DNA from: Macrotis lagotis
Taxonomy: Eukaryota > Chordata > Mammalia > Peramelemorphia > Peramelidae
NCBI RefSeq assembly: GCF_037893015.1
Contig: NC_133658.1
Coordinates: forward strand, 282,341,869 to 282,405,868
DNA length: 64,000 nucleotides
Direction: 5' to 3'
Within the stretch, counting starts at the first letter, position 1, and each line of letters starts with the position of its first letter. A model generated the notes under the pieces. That model was given only the letters and a program-made list of their open reading frames with translations, was not told the origin of the DNA and searched no databases. Positions 45,171 to 55,315 of the stretch are shown one piece after another. The translations under genes and the position numbers were made by a program.

Positions 45171-45356
45171 CTGGCATGCAGATACACTGGAACTCTCCAA
45201 TCTGGTCCAAGCAAGTGGCATCATTCTGACAAGGATTGGATATGCACTCATTGACATCAATTTCACATCGAGGTCCAGTATACCCTTGCAGACACTGACA
45301 CTCAAAGGAGCCAAGGGTGTTGATACATTTACCAGCATGCTCACAAGGATTAGCAC
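45171..45356 (-). CDS. NOTCH1: NOTCH1 exon 8: EGF11-EGF12, core ligand-binding region
   Basis: The 186-bp symmetric phase-1 exon reads [19 protein letters not shown] then [20 protein letters not shown] and EGF12 ([21 protein letters not shown]). EGF11-12 is the Delta/Jagged binding core known from structures. The O-fucose consensus in EGF12, C2-QNDAT-C3, is intact. The donor CAG/GTCTGA is the weakest-looking in the gene. Skipping this exon would remove 62 codons without shifting the frame. Confidence 0.95.
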
Positions 45357-45644
45357 CTATTAAGGGGGAAAACAAATACAAAAATGGATTTAAAGAATTT
45401 CTATAACCCAAGAGTTGATCCTATCTCCTAAGTGCCTCATCTTTATCCCAAGGTTACTCCCAAAAATGCAATTAAAAGTGACAGAGCTAGACAATGCCTT
45501 CCCTGACTGAATCCTGACTGGGGGGGGATCCCCAGGAGCAGAAAGTACTATCTCCTCTTTCCCTCAAGCCTCTTTCCCCAGTAGAATGACTGTCATACAA
45601 CAAGCACTCAGTCTATGTCCCAATGGACCTGCTCAGCCACATAC

Positions 45645-45800
45645 CCAATGAGCATTCATCCACATCTTGGTTGCAGGCTGGCCCCATATAGCCAGAGGGG
45701 CAAGTACAGATGGCTTTGCCATTGACAGGGTTGGTATCACAGTTGGAGCCCTCATTGCATGGGTTGCTGATGCAAGCATCATTGAGGTGACAAAGCAGAC
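45645..45800 (-). CDS. NOTCH1: NOTCH1 exon 7: EGF10, start of EGF11
   Basis: The 156-bp symmetric phase-1 exon reads [20 protein letters not shown], then [21 protein letters not shown] for EGF10, and the calcium-binding start of EGF11, QDVDECSLG. The donor is TTGG/GTATGT and the acceptor CACTTAG. Confidence 0.95.
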
Positions 45801-46685
45801 CTAAGTGAAAAAATGTGAATGAGATGTGAACTTAACCACATTAAGTTCCCAAAGGACTGAAGGATCCAGTATTCTAGTCCTTCAAGTATTTTGCATGATA
45901 ATATTATGCTTCCATATGAGCTGCTATTTTTGTTTTTTTTTTTAATAGAATCAAGATATAATTTAAAACAACAAAAAACCAATTAAATAATTTAGAAAAA
46001 CAAACAAAAAAAAGCAATTAAAAAGGATCCTGGAGAGATAACCCAACTTATACCTGTTAAAGGAATATTCTCTACTATATTCCTGACAATAGATGATAAA
46101 TATATCATCCCTTGCAATGAAAGAACACAAACTAGGTTGATATGAAAACTAGATTTCATTTTAATTTCTCAGTTTTTCTTTTCTGAGGACCATTCTCATT
46201 GCAGGTACAACAGATAGAGATGGAGATGGCTAGGAGACTGGGCTGATTGTGTCTTCCTTTATCAGATTTTAATAGGCTCTTTGAGGTCAGCAACTCTTTT
46301 TTTTGTGTTCCTTTTTTGCAAAGTTTAGTACAGACTCTAATATACAGTAGTATAAATGTTAATTGACTAACATACTAAGTTTGTAATCCCTAGATCCCAG
46401 GTAAAAATTCTAGTTATCCGGATTTCCAAACTATTTGGGTGGGGCTTATACTAATATTTCACCTTCCTTTAGTACATTTTTCTTTTTAAGGCAATGGGGT
46501 TAAGTGACTTGCTCAAAGTCACACAGCTAGGTAATTATTAAGTGACTGAGACAGAATTTGAACTCAGGTCCTCCTGATCCAGGGCTAGTACTCTATCTAC
46601 TGTGTCATCTACCTGCTCCCTAGTCCCTTTATTTTCAAAGCATTTTTCAGTGTGTAAATAGTCACCTCCCCTGCAGTTAACCTAC
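45801..46685 (-). other. Intron 6
   Basis: One reverse SINE (46483-46621) ends 64 bases from exon 6. The rest is AT-rich unique sequence. Confidence 0.8.
46483..46621 (-). mobile_element. tRNA-derived marsupial SINE
   Basis: Reverse copy lacking a clear duplication; its head reads TGTGTCATCTACCTGCTCCC. Confidence 0.82.
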
Positions 46686-46919
46686 CTGTGCGGCCGTGGG
46701 GGCATTCACAGTAGAAGGAAGCAACACGGTCATGGCAGGTGGCACCATGGAAACAAGCAGCATTTGCACAGTCATCTATATTTTCACTGCAGTCCTCACC
46801 AGTCCAACCATTGACACACACACAGTTGTAGTCACCATGAGTATTATGACAAGTACCACCATTCTGGCAGGCATTGGGCATGAGCTGACACTCATCCACA
46901 TCCTCTGTACAATACTGAC
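46686..46919 (-). CDS. NOTCH1: NOTCH1 exon 6: EGF8 and EGF9
   Basis: The 234-bp symmetric phase-1 exon reads [20 protein letters not shown], then a calcium-binding EGF8 with [10 protein letters not shown], and EGF9 with [16 protein letters not shown] and [12 protein letters not shown]8 is part of the extended ligand-contact region in Notch1-Jagged structures. Sequence is almost identical to human through both repeats. Confidence 0.95.
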
Positions 46920-48165
46920 CTGGGAGGGAAGGATTGAAAGGAGGGCAATGTCACATCTAATTCCAGGAGGGAAGACAGCTAGAAGGCTATATTACTTAAA
47001 GCCAAGTGATTTCACAAGAGAAAGCCGGAACCAGTCACAAGAGAAAGCAGGAACCAGGACAGTTGAGAAAATCTACATAAATCATGTTACAAAGATGTCC
47101 AAATAAAATAAATACAAAGTACTTTTTCTTGAGGGAGAAATCCCTCAAAAAGCACCAAATGGGGGCAACTAGGTGGCGCAGTGGATAAAGCACCGGCCCT
47201 GGAGTCAGGAGTACCTGGGTTCAAATCCAGTCTCAGACACTTAATAATTACCTAGCTGTGTGGCCTTGGGCAAGCCACTTAACCCCATTTGCCTTGCAAA
47301 AACAAACAAAAGCACCAAATGGTCAGTTCTAGAAAAACATGGCTATCCAAAAATGGTTCATTCATTCATTCTCTAACAGTTCCAGAGAACCAAGGTTTTA
47401 GCAAGAAGGAATTGATACAGATAATTTACTTGTAATGTTAGGATAATCTTTTGTATATTATGTCACAAAGACAAAGAACACTTAAAAAATCTTTCTTTTG
47501 TAGTATGCCCAATAGAATTGAAACTTTAAAGAATATTTCATTTCAAAATAATCCCTTTCAAAATGGGGAAGGGAAGAAGAGTGGAAAACAGAAATGAGAG
47601 CCATACACAAAACTACTTTCTTAAATATTATATACCAAATATTTTATAATTTTTTTCTTGATACATAAGCTTATCAGTACGAATATACATTACTGAGACA
47701 CAGAGTCTTCTCCAATATGTTCACCAATACTCCTATCTTAATTCTGTCCTGGGATCAAATATTGGTAAGAGGATGTGTCTGCATATTGACTGGCAGACAG
47801 TGTTCAATATTACCATAAACCCAGGGTCCCATAGAAGTGGGCGTGCCATGTCCAAAAGAGTTAAGGATAAAAGGGTTAGATACATAAGGGCTTATGTGAT
47901 GAGGACAAAGTACAGAGTGGGCTTAGACAGTCATAAACCCCTGTTCCAGAGTACTAGTTCTAGGGTAAATGATATGATTAGCAACTTAAACCATGAGCCT
48001 GAACTTGTATCATCTTCCTATGTTTAGGACTGCATTGACCTATGGATCTGGGGAAGTCCTAGTGAAGCTGTGAAGTGAGTGTGGAAGAGTCTTTTCCATT
48101 TCTGGGCGACACCCCTAAAATTCATTTATCTTTACTCAAGAGTCAGTCAGTTAATTGCCTCATAC
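46920..48165 (-). other. Intron 5
   Basis: A 23-bp unit is tandemly repeated at 47013-47058, and a young forward SINE sits at 47161-47307. The rest is unique AT-rich DNA. Confidence 0.82.
47161..47307 (+). mobile_element. tRNA-derived marsupial SINE
   Basis: Close to the family consensus; 13-bp duplication AAAAGCACCAAAT-type at 47148-47160 and 47308-47320. Confidence 0.92.
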
Positions 48166-48288
48166 CTGTCCATTCTGGGGGGCAGCGGCAGTTGTAGGTG
48201 TTCACCCCATCCACACAAGTCCCTCCATTCTTACAGTTATTACCAGGACAGTCATCAATGTTGTCTTCACAATTCTGACCAGTAAAAC
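48166..48288 (-). CDS. NOTCH1: NOTCH1 exon 5: EGF6 (end), EGF7
   Basis: The 123-bp symmetric phase-1 exon begins [13 protein letters not shown] and carries EGF7, with [19 protein letters not shown] and ending CPPEWT. The acceptor is CTTTCCTCTCAG and the donor ACAG/GTATGA. It is separated from exon 4 by a 5.2-kb intron, the largest complete intron in the window. Confidence 0.95.
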
Positions 48289-51094
48289 CTGAGAGGAAAG
48301 AAACAGAAAGAAGATAAATCAGACTCCACTTAGGTTGCCAGCAAATTAGGATATAATTTTCTACTTCACTTTAAAGGATATTTCTTGTTATATGCTATCT
48401 ATGAGCTCAGCTCCATCACCTGATTAGATCTGGAGTAGAGGATGCAGTGGGGCAATCACTGGACTGATTTGGGATTTGGATTCTAAACTAGTTATGTCCC
48501 TAATTCTGTGTAACCTTCAGCAAATCACTTCCCTTTTTCTGGACTGCAGTTGCCACTGGTGCAAAATGACCAATCTGGACAAGTAAGAATATTCAATTCT
48601 TCTAAGGTAGGAAGAATGCAAAATATAGAAATTCCATCTATATTGAACTTTTTTGAAACAAAGTGAAAATAACCCAATGTCAATGGCTTTGTTCCTGATA
48701 TTTCTGGGAGAGGGGAGTGTTGTGTAGGGGAGTGGAGGCAAGGAGAAAGAGGAATATTTGTTTCCTAACTGAATAATCTAAGGCTTAATTCCTTGATTAC
48801 AAGGGACCTTACTCAGTTCCAACCCTTGGGGGGGGGTGCTTAATATCTAAATCATTCTGGCTGCCAGGTTACCTATTAATCTGCTCCACTCCCTCTGGCT
48901 CAATGATCAACCCAGGAGAGTCTGATTCTAATTGCTTCAGGCTGCTATACTGCAGGGCAAACCTGTGGCCAGTTACTGATTAATGCTCTAGACCAGTTAA
49001 GGAATCCTTTGAACTGCCTCATACCCTTGGGGAAAGTCAAACTACTTCAGCCCCACTCCCTGTGGGCTTTGCCCCAGAGCAGGAGTGTCAAAGACACCCC
49101 CCCTCCCATTACCTGCCTGCCAGCCTTGCCCACTCAAAGCTGGAAAGTGGCAGCAGGAAAAAAAGAAATTCAAAAGATCTTGGTTGAATGTGAAAAGGAA
49201 AAACTGAAGAGCTTGTGTTTTCAATAGAAGCATTTTTGTGGAGCAGACACTCATTCTTTACAGTTACCCATTCTTCTTCCAGCTCCAGCCAGTTAGGAAG
49301 AATTTTTCTCAAAGAGCCTTGAGGAAAGGCCAAGCAGGAAATTTATAGATACCTTTTCAGGTCCTTATTCTTAAGGTGCTTTTCAGATCTGGGACATGAC
49401 AATCAGGGAATCACCCCTGTTTCTACAAGAGATCCATCAAAGAACCCAAAGCAATGGCAATCAACACAACTCATCTCCACTGAAGGAGAGCTTTCTCCAT
49501 TAATAGTAGTCAGTAAAAAGTGGGACTTCTGAATCCCTTTTGGAGAGAAGGGAAAAGTGGCCTAGGAAAGAAAAAAGAAACTAGACTTCAACCCATTTGT
49601 CTGTTGGCCAAGTGGCAAAGTGAAAACCAAGAAGCCAGTTTGTTAATGTATAACCTGCTGCTCATCACCGGCACTCCTGAGGAATGGTATGTTTATAGTA
49701 AATAAGAAAAGGACTATCACAGCCAAATATTTCTTACAGCAAAGTAAGTAGGGGACAAGCATCCATTCCTAGGTATTCCCAAGTTCCTTAACAAAAGGAA
49801 GATTGGACCTGGACACATTCACCTCTTGTACTGTGAAATGTTAAAACATGATCCCTGTTCTTCAAAAGCTGTATAGATAATGGAATGCACCCATGAAAAT
49901 AATACCAGACTGGAAATGAGAGGGCATACTCCTCCTCCTCCTCCTCTAAGAGCTATGCAAGAATCCAATCATTTTGCCTTTTTTCAAGTCCGTAAGAGGT
50001 TGATGTAGACATCACATTATGCTGTGCTCCAGAGAAATTGAGATTAAATTGGTGAACTCATCCCCTTCTCCCATCTGAACCACTCAGACACTACACTGTA
50101 AATTAGAAATAATCTTTATTGGTGAGAGGGTCTATTCCATGAATGTCCTCTAGAACCCTGGAATGTATGGTCTGGTTTGGGTTGTTTTGTATTCTCTAAA
50201 TAGACTACGGGCTTCAGAAGGACAAGGACTCTCATTTTCTGCTTTCATATACCTCTAACCTAACAGAGGGTTGGGCCTACACTCTGTGTTTGCTTAATTG
50301 TTAATTAGGGAGGGGGATAAGAACAAGTGATGCTTTGTTCACCTGCCATTCAAGCTTCTCCACAACCAGAATTAATAAACCAAAGATCTTGAACTTTAAA
50401 CTTTAAACTCCAGTGTCTTGTCTCCTTTTCCATCTCCTTCCCCACCATCAAGAAGGTTTCCTCTGCTATAGATCTTTTAGAATTAGACCAGCAGTGGGCT
50501 TTGGCAAGACAGTGCACAGAAGGCAGTGACTGATGAGTGAACAGTGACAACTAAGCAAGTTGAGGGGTCAAACAGGAAGAGAAGCTAGAGCCTGGATATG
50601 TCTTTCCAACCTCCCATCCTCCACTGACTCATTGAGACCCAGGAAGCTGTCCCCTTGACCACTTCCTATGGTGATAGTAGGAAGGTCCAAAGCTAGACAC
50701 TTGCACTATACAAAGTCACTGAAAAACATTTTGACTTCTTTTTCTGGTGTCTCCAGCACCAATCTGATGATCTCTCTTTCAAGGTCCAGCTCAAGGCTTT
50801 TCCCTTACAAAAAGCAACTCACTCTGCTCAAAAATCTATTCTAGATCTCTATTTCTTTCCTTCCATTCAAAATCTTCCAGAAACTGGCACTACCTCACTT
50901 AATCCAGATTTAACTCATGTTACTCTTTTTTGAGAATTCTATTATCCAGCCAAAATGTACTAGTGATACCCCCTCAAAGATGGGCCACCATTTGCCCCTT
51001 TGATGCCTTTTGCTTATTCCATTTTCTGTGGTGGCAATATTCTCTCTGTTCTACATGTGCTTAATTATTGCCCATTCCTTCAAAAATCAACTCA

Positions 51095-51258
51095 AGGGGC
51101 AGCTAGGTGGTGCAGTGGATAAAGCACTGGTCCTGGATTCAGGAGTACCTGGGTTCAAATCTGATCTCAAACACTTAATAATTACCTAGCTGTATGGCCT
51201 TGGGAAAGCCACTTAACCCCATTTGCCTTGCTAAAACCAAAAAAAAAAAAAAAAAAAA
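51095..51258 (+). mobile_element. tRNA-derived marsupial SINE
   Basis: Full-length forward copy with an A18-type tail; target duplication not clear. Confidence 0.88.
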
Positions 51259-51289
51259 GTCAAATCAAATATCATCTAAGCTGTGCTGC

Positions 51290-51475
51290 AGGAGGAAAAG
51301 TTTTGGATTTGAATTTAGAGGATCTGAATTCAAATTCCAACTTTTTTCACTACTCACAGACTGTGAACTTGGGCAAATCACCTTACTTCTCTAGCACTCA
51401 GTTTCTTCCTCTGTAAAATTAGGGGGATAGATTAAATATCTGTAAAGACTCTTCTAGCTCTGATCCCTATGACCT
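51290..51475 (+). mobile_element. MIR-type SINE
   Basis: Shows TTGGGCAAATCACCTTACTT and CAGTTTCTTCCTCTGTAAAA, typical of MIR. Confidence 0.75.
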
Positions 51476-53484
51476 TATGATCATATCAGTATGAGAATAG
51501 ACTCTGAACACTGTGCTCCATGATCCCTTTTGTGGAATTTTGCAGCCATTCACCTTGTTAATCCACTTTAAAGGGATGTTTCATAAATTCTTTTGATTAT
51601 CATATACTATTTCCTATTATAATCAGAACTGTAAGAAGAAATTTTCTTTTGTCCCCAGAGCAAGTAGCACAAACCATATCTGGGGCAAACAGCAATAATT
51701 TCAACCTCAGTGGTAGGAAGGACAAGAGAAAGTGGCATAGAGATGTTGCACACTAGGACAAGACTGATTTCTCAGCACTCAGTGAGGGAAGAGGAGAGAC
51801 ACATTAGGGAAAGTGGGTGAGGCGCTAACCCTAACCAGCATCTGCTAGCTTCCGGTTTTAACTAATGATTCTAACTAGGTATGAAGCTCTGTTCTTACTG
51901 AAAGCTGCAAATGCTTCCCCCAGAAGCCAAGGCATCAGTTCACCCTGGTTCCAACTCTGATTGTGATCATCTCTACTTAGGTCTTTTATCTCCTTCTTGG
52001 GGTGAGGGAACTCAACTGTAAGCCCCATCAGGGCAGGGTTCCCATCTTATCTAAAGTTCCTATCTCCCCCCCAGCACCTTGTATTACAACCATAAGACAT
52101 TTTAGTAAATATTTGATGAATTGTTACAACAGCTTAAAGTGACCATTCCTTTGGCCAAATTTTAATGGTTCTCAGCCGTACAACTTAGTAAGTTTTATCT
52201 AATCATAGCTCACCCCCTTCCCCAACAAAAATCTGAACTCTTTGAGAGAATGGACTCTTGCTGTATTATTCTATTTCTCCAATAATATCTAGCAGCACAA
52301 ACCTAGGCACCCAAAGTTACAAAACTTAATAACTTACAGGACCCCAAAATGTTAACAGTGAGAAGGAGACCCCCTTCCCATGTTCCCCCACCTTCCATTT
52401 AAAGGATGAACACAAAATTCAAAGAAGCCACACCACCTGCCAAAAGTTGAGAAAACAAATCATGGCAAAAGTAGGACTACCACCACCCAGGTCTTCTGAC
52501 TCTCTAGGGTTCTTATTGTCACCTGATGGACCTGAGATGGTCCTTTAAGCTGCTCATCTCATCTCACAGAAAGCTTTCCCTCTCCATTCCCCATACAAGG
52601 GCTTCAAACTAACTTCAGATACCATTTTCCCCACTGTGTCCCTAACAAGAAGAAAGGCAATTTAGGTGTGAAAAGAAACTATCCCCACACAAAGCCTACC
52701 TAAGGGCCCTACCACTGCTATAACCGGCACTACCCCTCAACCCCCAGCCCCCACCCCAGCTGGCTGTAGATATTCAGGAAGTTCATAAACTATGTGTCTG
52801 CACGCAGGGGGGCCCCAGCTGTTTGTGGGAGTGGCTGAATCTCTGAGGAACAGACTGTTAGGGCACAAGCTTGGACTGAGGCTGAAGAGGCCTCTCATTT
52901 CCCCTTTTGAAAAAAAAAAATGCTCTAGCAGGGCCCATTCCTAATGACAGGCTCCTGGGGCATACACACCACAGGCTGCCCCCATCAAGAACTGTCAACT
53001 GGCAGGCTGGATAGTGTTGGTAAAAAGGGTCTCAATGAAGCTACCCTGAGGTGCAGGAAGCTCTTCTAGGAAGGTTTTTAGACTAAATTCCCTTTCTAAG
53101 GACAAAGACAGCAGTCATCATTCAAGAAGTGAAAGGGACCTTTCAAGACCTTTCCAAAATCCTCCTGTTGACAAACTTGAGGAATCTGAAGCCTGAAGCA
53201 GGGAAAGGACATGTTCAAGGTCACTCAGACTATGAAGTAGGCAGGGTATGACCCCAGGGCCTGTGGATGATACACTGTATGAGGGATGCCACTGTGCTAT
53301 CTTGGACTGCTCTCCAATTTTTCTACATATCGGAGCCTTGAATTCCCAAACATATCCCCTCTCTGGACAGGAGCTATAGCCTTCAACTCTGTCTTCCTCA
53401 CAGGACTGGACCCAAGACTGGTTCCATACAGTACCGACCCAGTAAAGACTAAAGGTAGTATAAGAGAAAGGAGGAGTTCAGTAC

Positions 53485-53823
53485 CTGGCAGACAAGTACA
53501 TTCATAGGTGGTATCTCCAGTCTGACGGCAGGTGCCTCCATTCTGGCAGGGGGAAGGGTTGCAGGGTACATAGAGCACCTCGCAGTTCTGGCCAGTGAAG
53601 GCTGGTCGGCAGACACACTGGTAGGAGCCAACTTCATTGTGACAGGTGCCCCCATTCTTGCAGATGGCAGGGTTCTGGTTACACTCATTGACATCATGCT
53701 TGCAGGTAGGGCCGTGGAAACCAGGAGGGCAGCCGCAGATGTAGCTGGACTCAAAAGGTAGGCACTGTCCACCATTAGCACAGGGATTGGATGCACAAGG
53801 GTCAGCCTGTTGGCATGTCTTAC
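53485..53823 (-). CDS. NOTCH1: NOTCH1 exon 4: EGF3 (end) to EGF6 (start)
   Basis: The exon is 339 bp, as in human, phase 1 at both ends. It reads [20 protein letters not shown] for EGF3-4, then EGF5 ([18 protein letters not shown]) and the first part of EGF6 ([15 protein letters not shown]). The first bases after the acceptor CCCCTAG are GTAAGACA, which themselves look like a donor; human has GCAAG there. The reading frame needs those bases, so they are exonic. Confidence 0.95.
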
Positions 53824-54643
53824 CTAGGGGAAAGAGGTAGAAGGGAGGAATGATAACCCTTCACACTTAACATTTTGTTTTTCCTATCTGTTATCTCACC
53901 TGATAGCTCTGCTATACAGACAGTCAGTCAAAGGAACGTGAAGGCCCAAGAGGCAGAGTAGTTTGAGCAATGGGTCAGAGGATTTAGAGCTGGATGGGGC
54001 CTTATGGATTTATCTAATCCAACAAATCTGAAAGGTTACATAGATGTAGAGTAAAAGAACCATGATCCAAATCCATAGGATCATAGATTGAAAACTGGAA
54101 GGGATATTTGTAGTCAGTTCTAAAATTTACATTTAAAGAAACTGAGGCTTAAAGAGATCTGACTTAATTCGACAACTTGGTACAGATCACCACTCAACCC
54201 AGCATGAAGAGACCTGAGTTTTTGGTCCCTTATCCAATATTTACTAGCCAGGAAACCTCTGGCTGGTCACCTACCCTCCACTTAAAAAAATCCATATTTT
54301 CAAGTGATATTGCTCCCTATTTGGGGTGACTGTTCTCCCTGCTGAGTACATGGAAGTAGGGGTTTAGGGCCAGCCCCTGCTGGTCAAGGGTTGAGGGTCG
54401 GAAGAGAGTTAAAGGGGGGGGGCCATTCCCATGTGAAGGAGTTCTTCACTGTTTGTGTTGTGGACCCCTTCAGAAACCCCCTTTCAGAAGTTTTTAAGTA
54501 TATTAAAAAATACATAGGATTATAAAGAAAGCCAATTACATTGAAATAGCTAAGATATTTAAAAATCAAAAACAATGAACCCCAAGTTTGCAGAGTCCCC
54601 AGGTTAAGAACCCCTACCCCAGAGGCTGAGGCTTTTATCTTAC
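53824..54643 (-). other. Intron 3
   Basis: A MIR-type fragment is near 54070-54165. No SINE of the young family. G8 run near 54414. Confidence 0.78.
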
Positions 54644-54906
54644 CTGACCATCCAGGGGGACAACGGCACTTGAAGTCAGTAAGTGTAATGAGTTCACAGG
54701 TGCCTCCATTCCGGCAAGGGTTATTCAAGCAAGCATTGTCCTCTGGAGTCAAGCAAAGCCGGTCAGAGAAGCCCAGGCGGCAGGTGCAGGCATAGTCCAC
54801 GATGCTGCCCTGGATAACTATGTGGCAGGTCCCAGCATTCTTGCATGGGTTACTGAGGCAAGGGTTAGGGGCTTGACAATGCTGGCCAACATAGGGTCCG
54901 CTGCAA
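54644..54906 (-). CDS. NOTCH1: NOTCH1 exon 3: EGF1 (end), EGF2, EGF3 (start)
   Basis: The 263-bp length equals human exon 3. It opens with the third base of a codon and reads CSGPYVGQHC, the end of EGF1, then EGF2 (NPCLSNPCKNAGTC) and most of EGF3 (NACLNNPCRNGGTC ... CPPGWSG). The acceptor is CAACAG and the donor CAG/GTAAGA. This is the first exon of the gene in the window. EGF1 differs from human here (SGPYVGQHC against GGAFVGPRC), while EGF2-3 are close. Confidence 0.95.
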
Positions 54907-55163
54907 CTGTTGGGTGGGAAAACATACAAAGGAATTGGTCTCTGGTCCAGCAATTCCCCACCCTCCTGGCCAATAGAGTTAGGTCTCTGTCTCTTTGTTC
55001 TTCTGTAAAGTTCAGAAATGATTGGTTGGTAACAATTTCACAAAGAGGAAAGAGTAAGACTGGAAGAGATCAAGTAGCTTACCTAAGCTCAGTAAATTAT
55101 GAACTAGGCAGCAGATGTAAAAGTTTCAACTCTAGACTTTGCTACTTAGAAGCCATAATTCTT

Positions 55164-55315
55164 TTTTTTTCAGGTTTTTGCAAGGCAAATGGGGTTAAGT
55201 GGCTTGCCTGAGGCCACACAGCTAGGTAATTATTGTCTGAGACCAGATTTGAACCCAGGTACTCCTGACTCCAGGGCCAGTGCTTTATCCACTGCGCCAC
55301 CTAGCCGCCCCAAGG
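55164..55315 (-). mobile_element. tRNA-derived marsupial SINE
   Basis: Reverse copy with a 13-bp duplication AGCCATAATTCTT at 55151-55163 and 55316-55328. A few bases are deleted in the TTATTAAGTGTCTG block. Confidence 0.92.

Larger units (their letters stand above)
48289..53484 (-). other. Intron 4 (5.2 kb)
   Basis: A MIR-type fragment at about 48435-48610, one forward SINE (51095-51258) and a MIR at 51290-51475. About 49000-51090 and 51480-53480 are unique sequence in which no element is recognised. Confidence 0.8.

Noticed and set aside
54384-54953. Minus-strand frame of 189 codons through exon 3
   Set aside because: Only the first third is NOTCH1 exon 3; the rest reads past a strong donor into intron 3.
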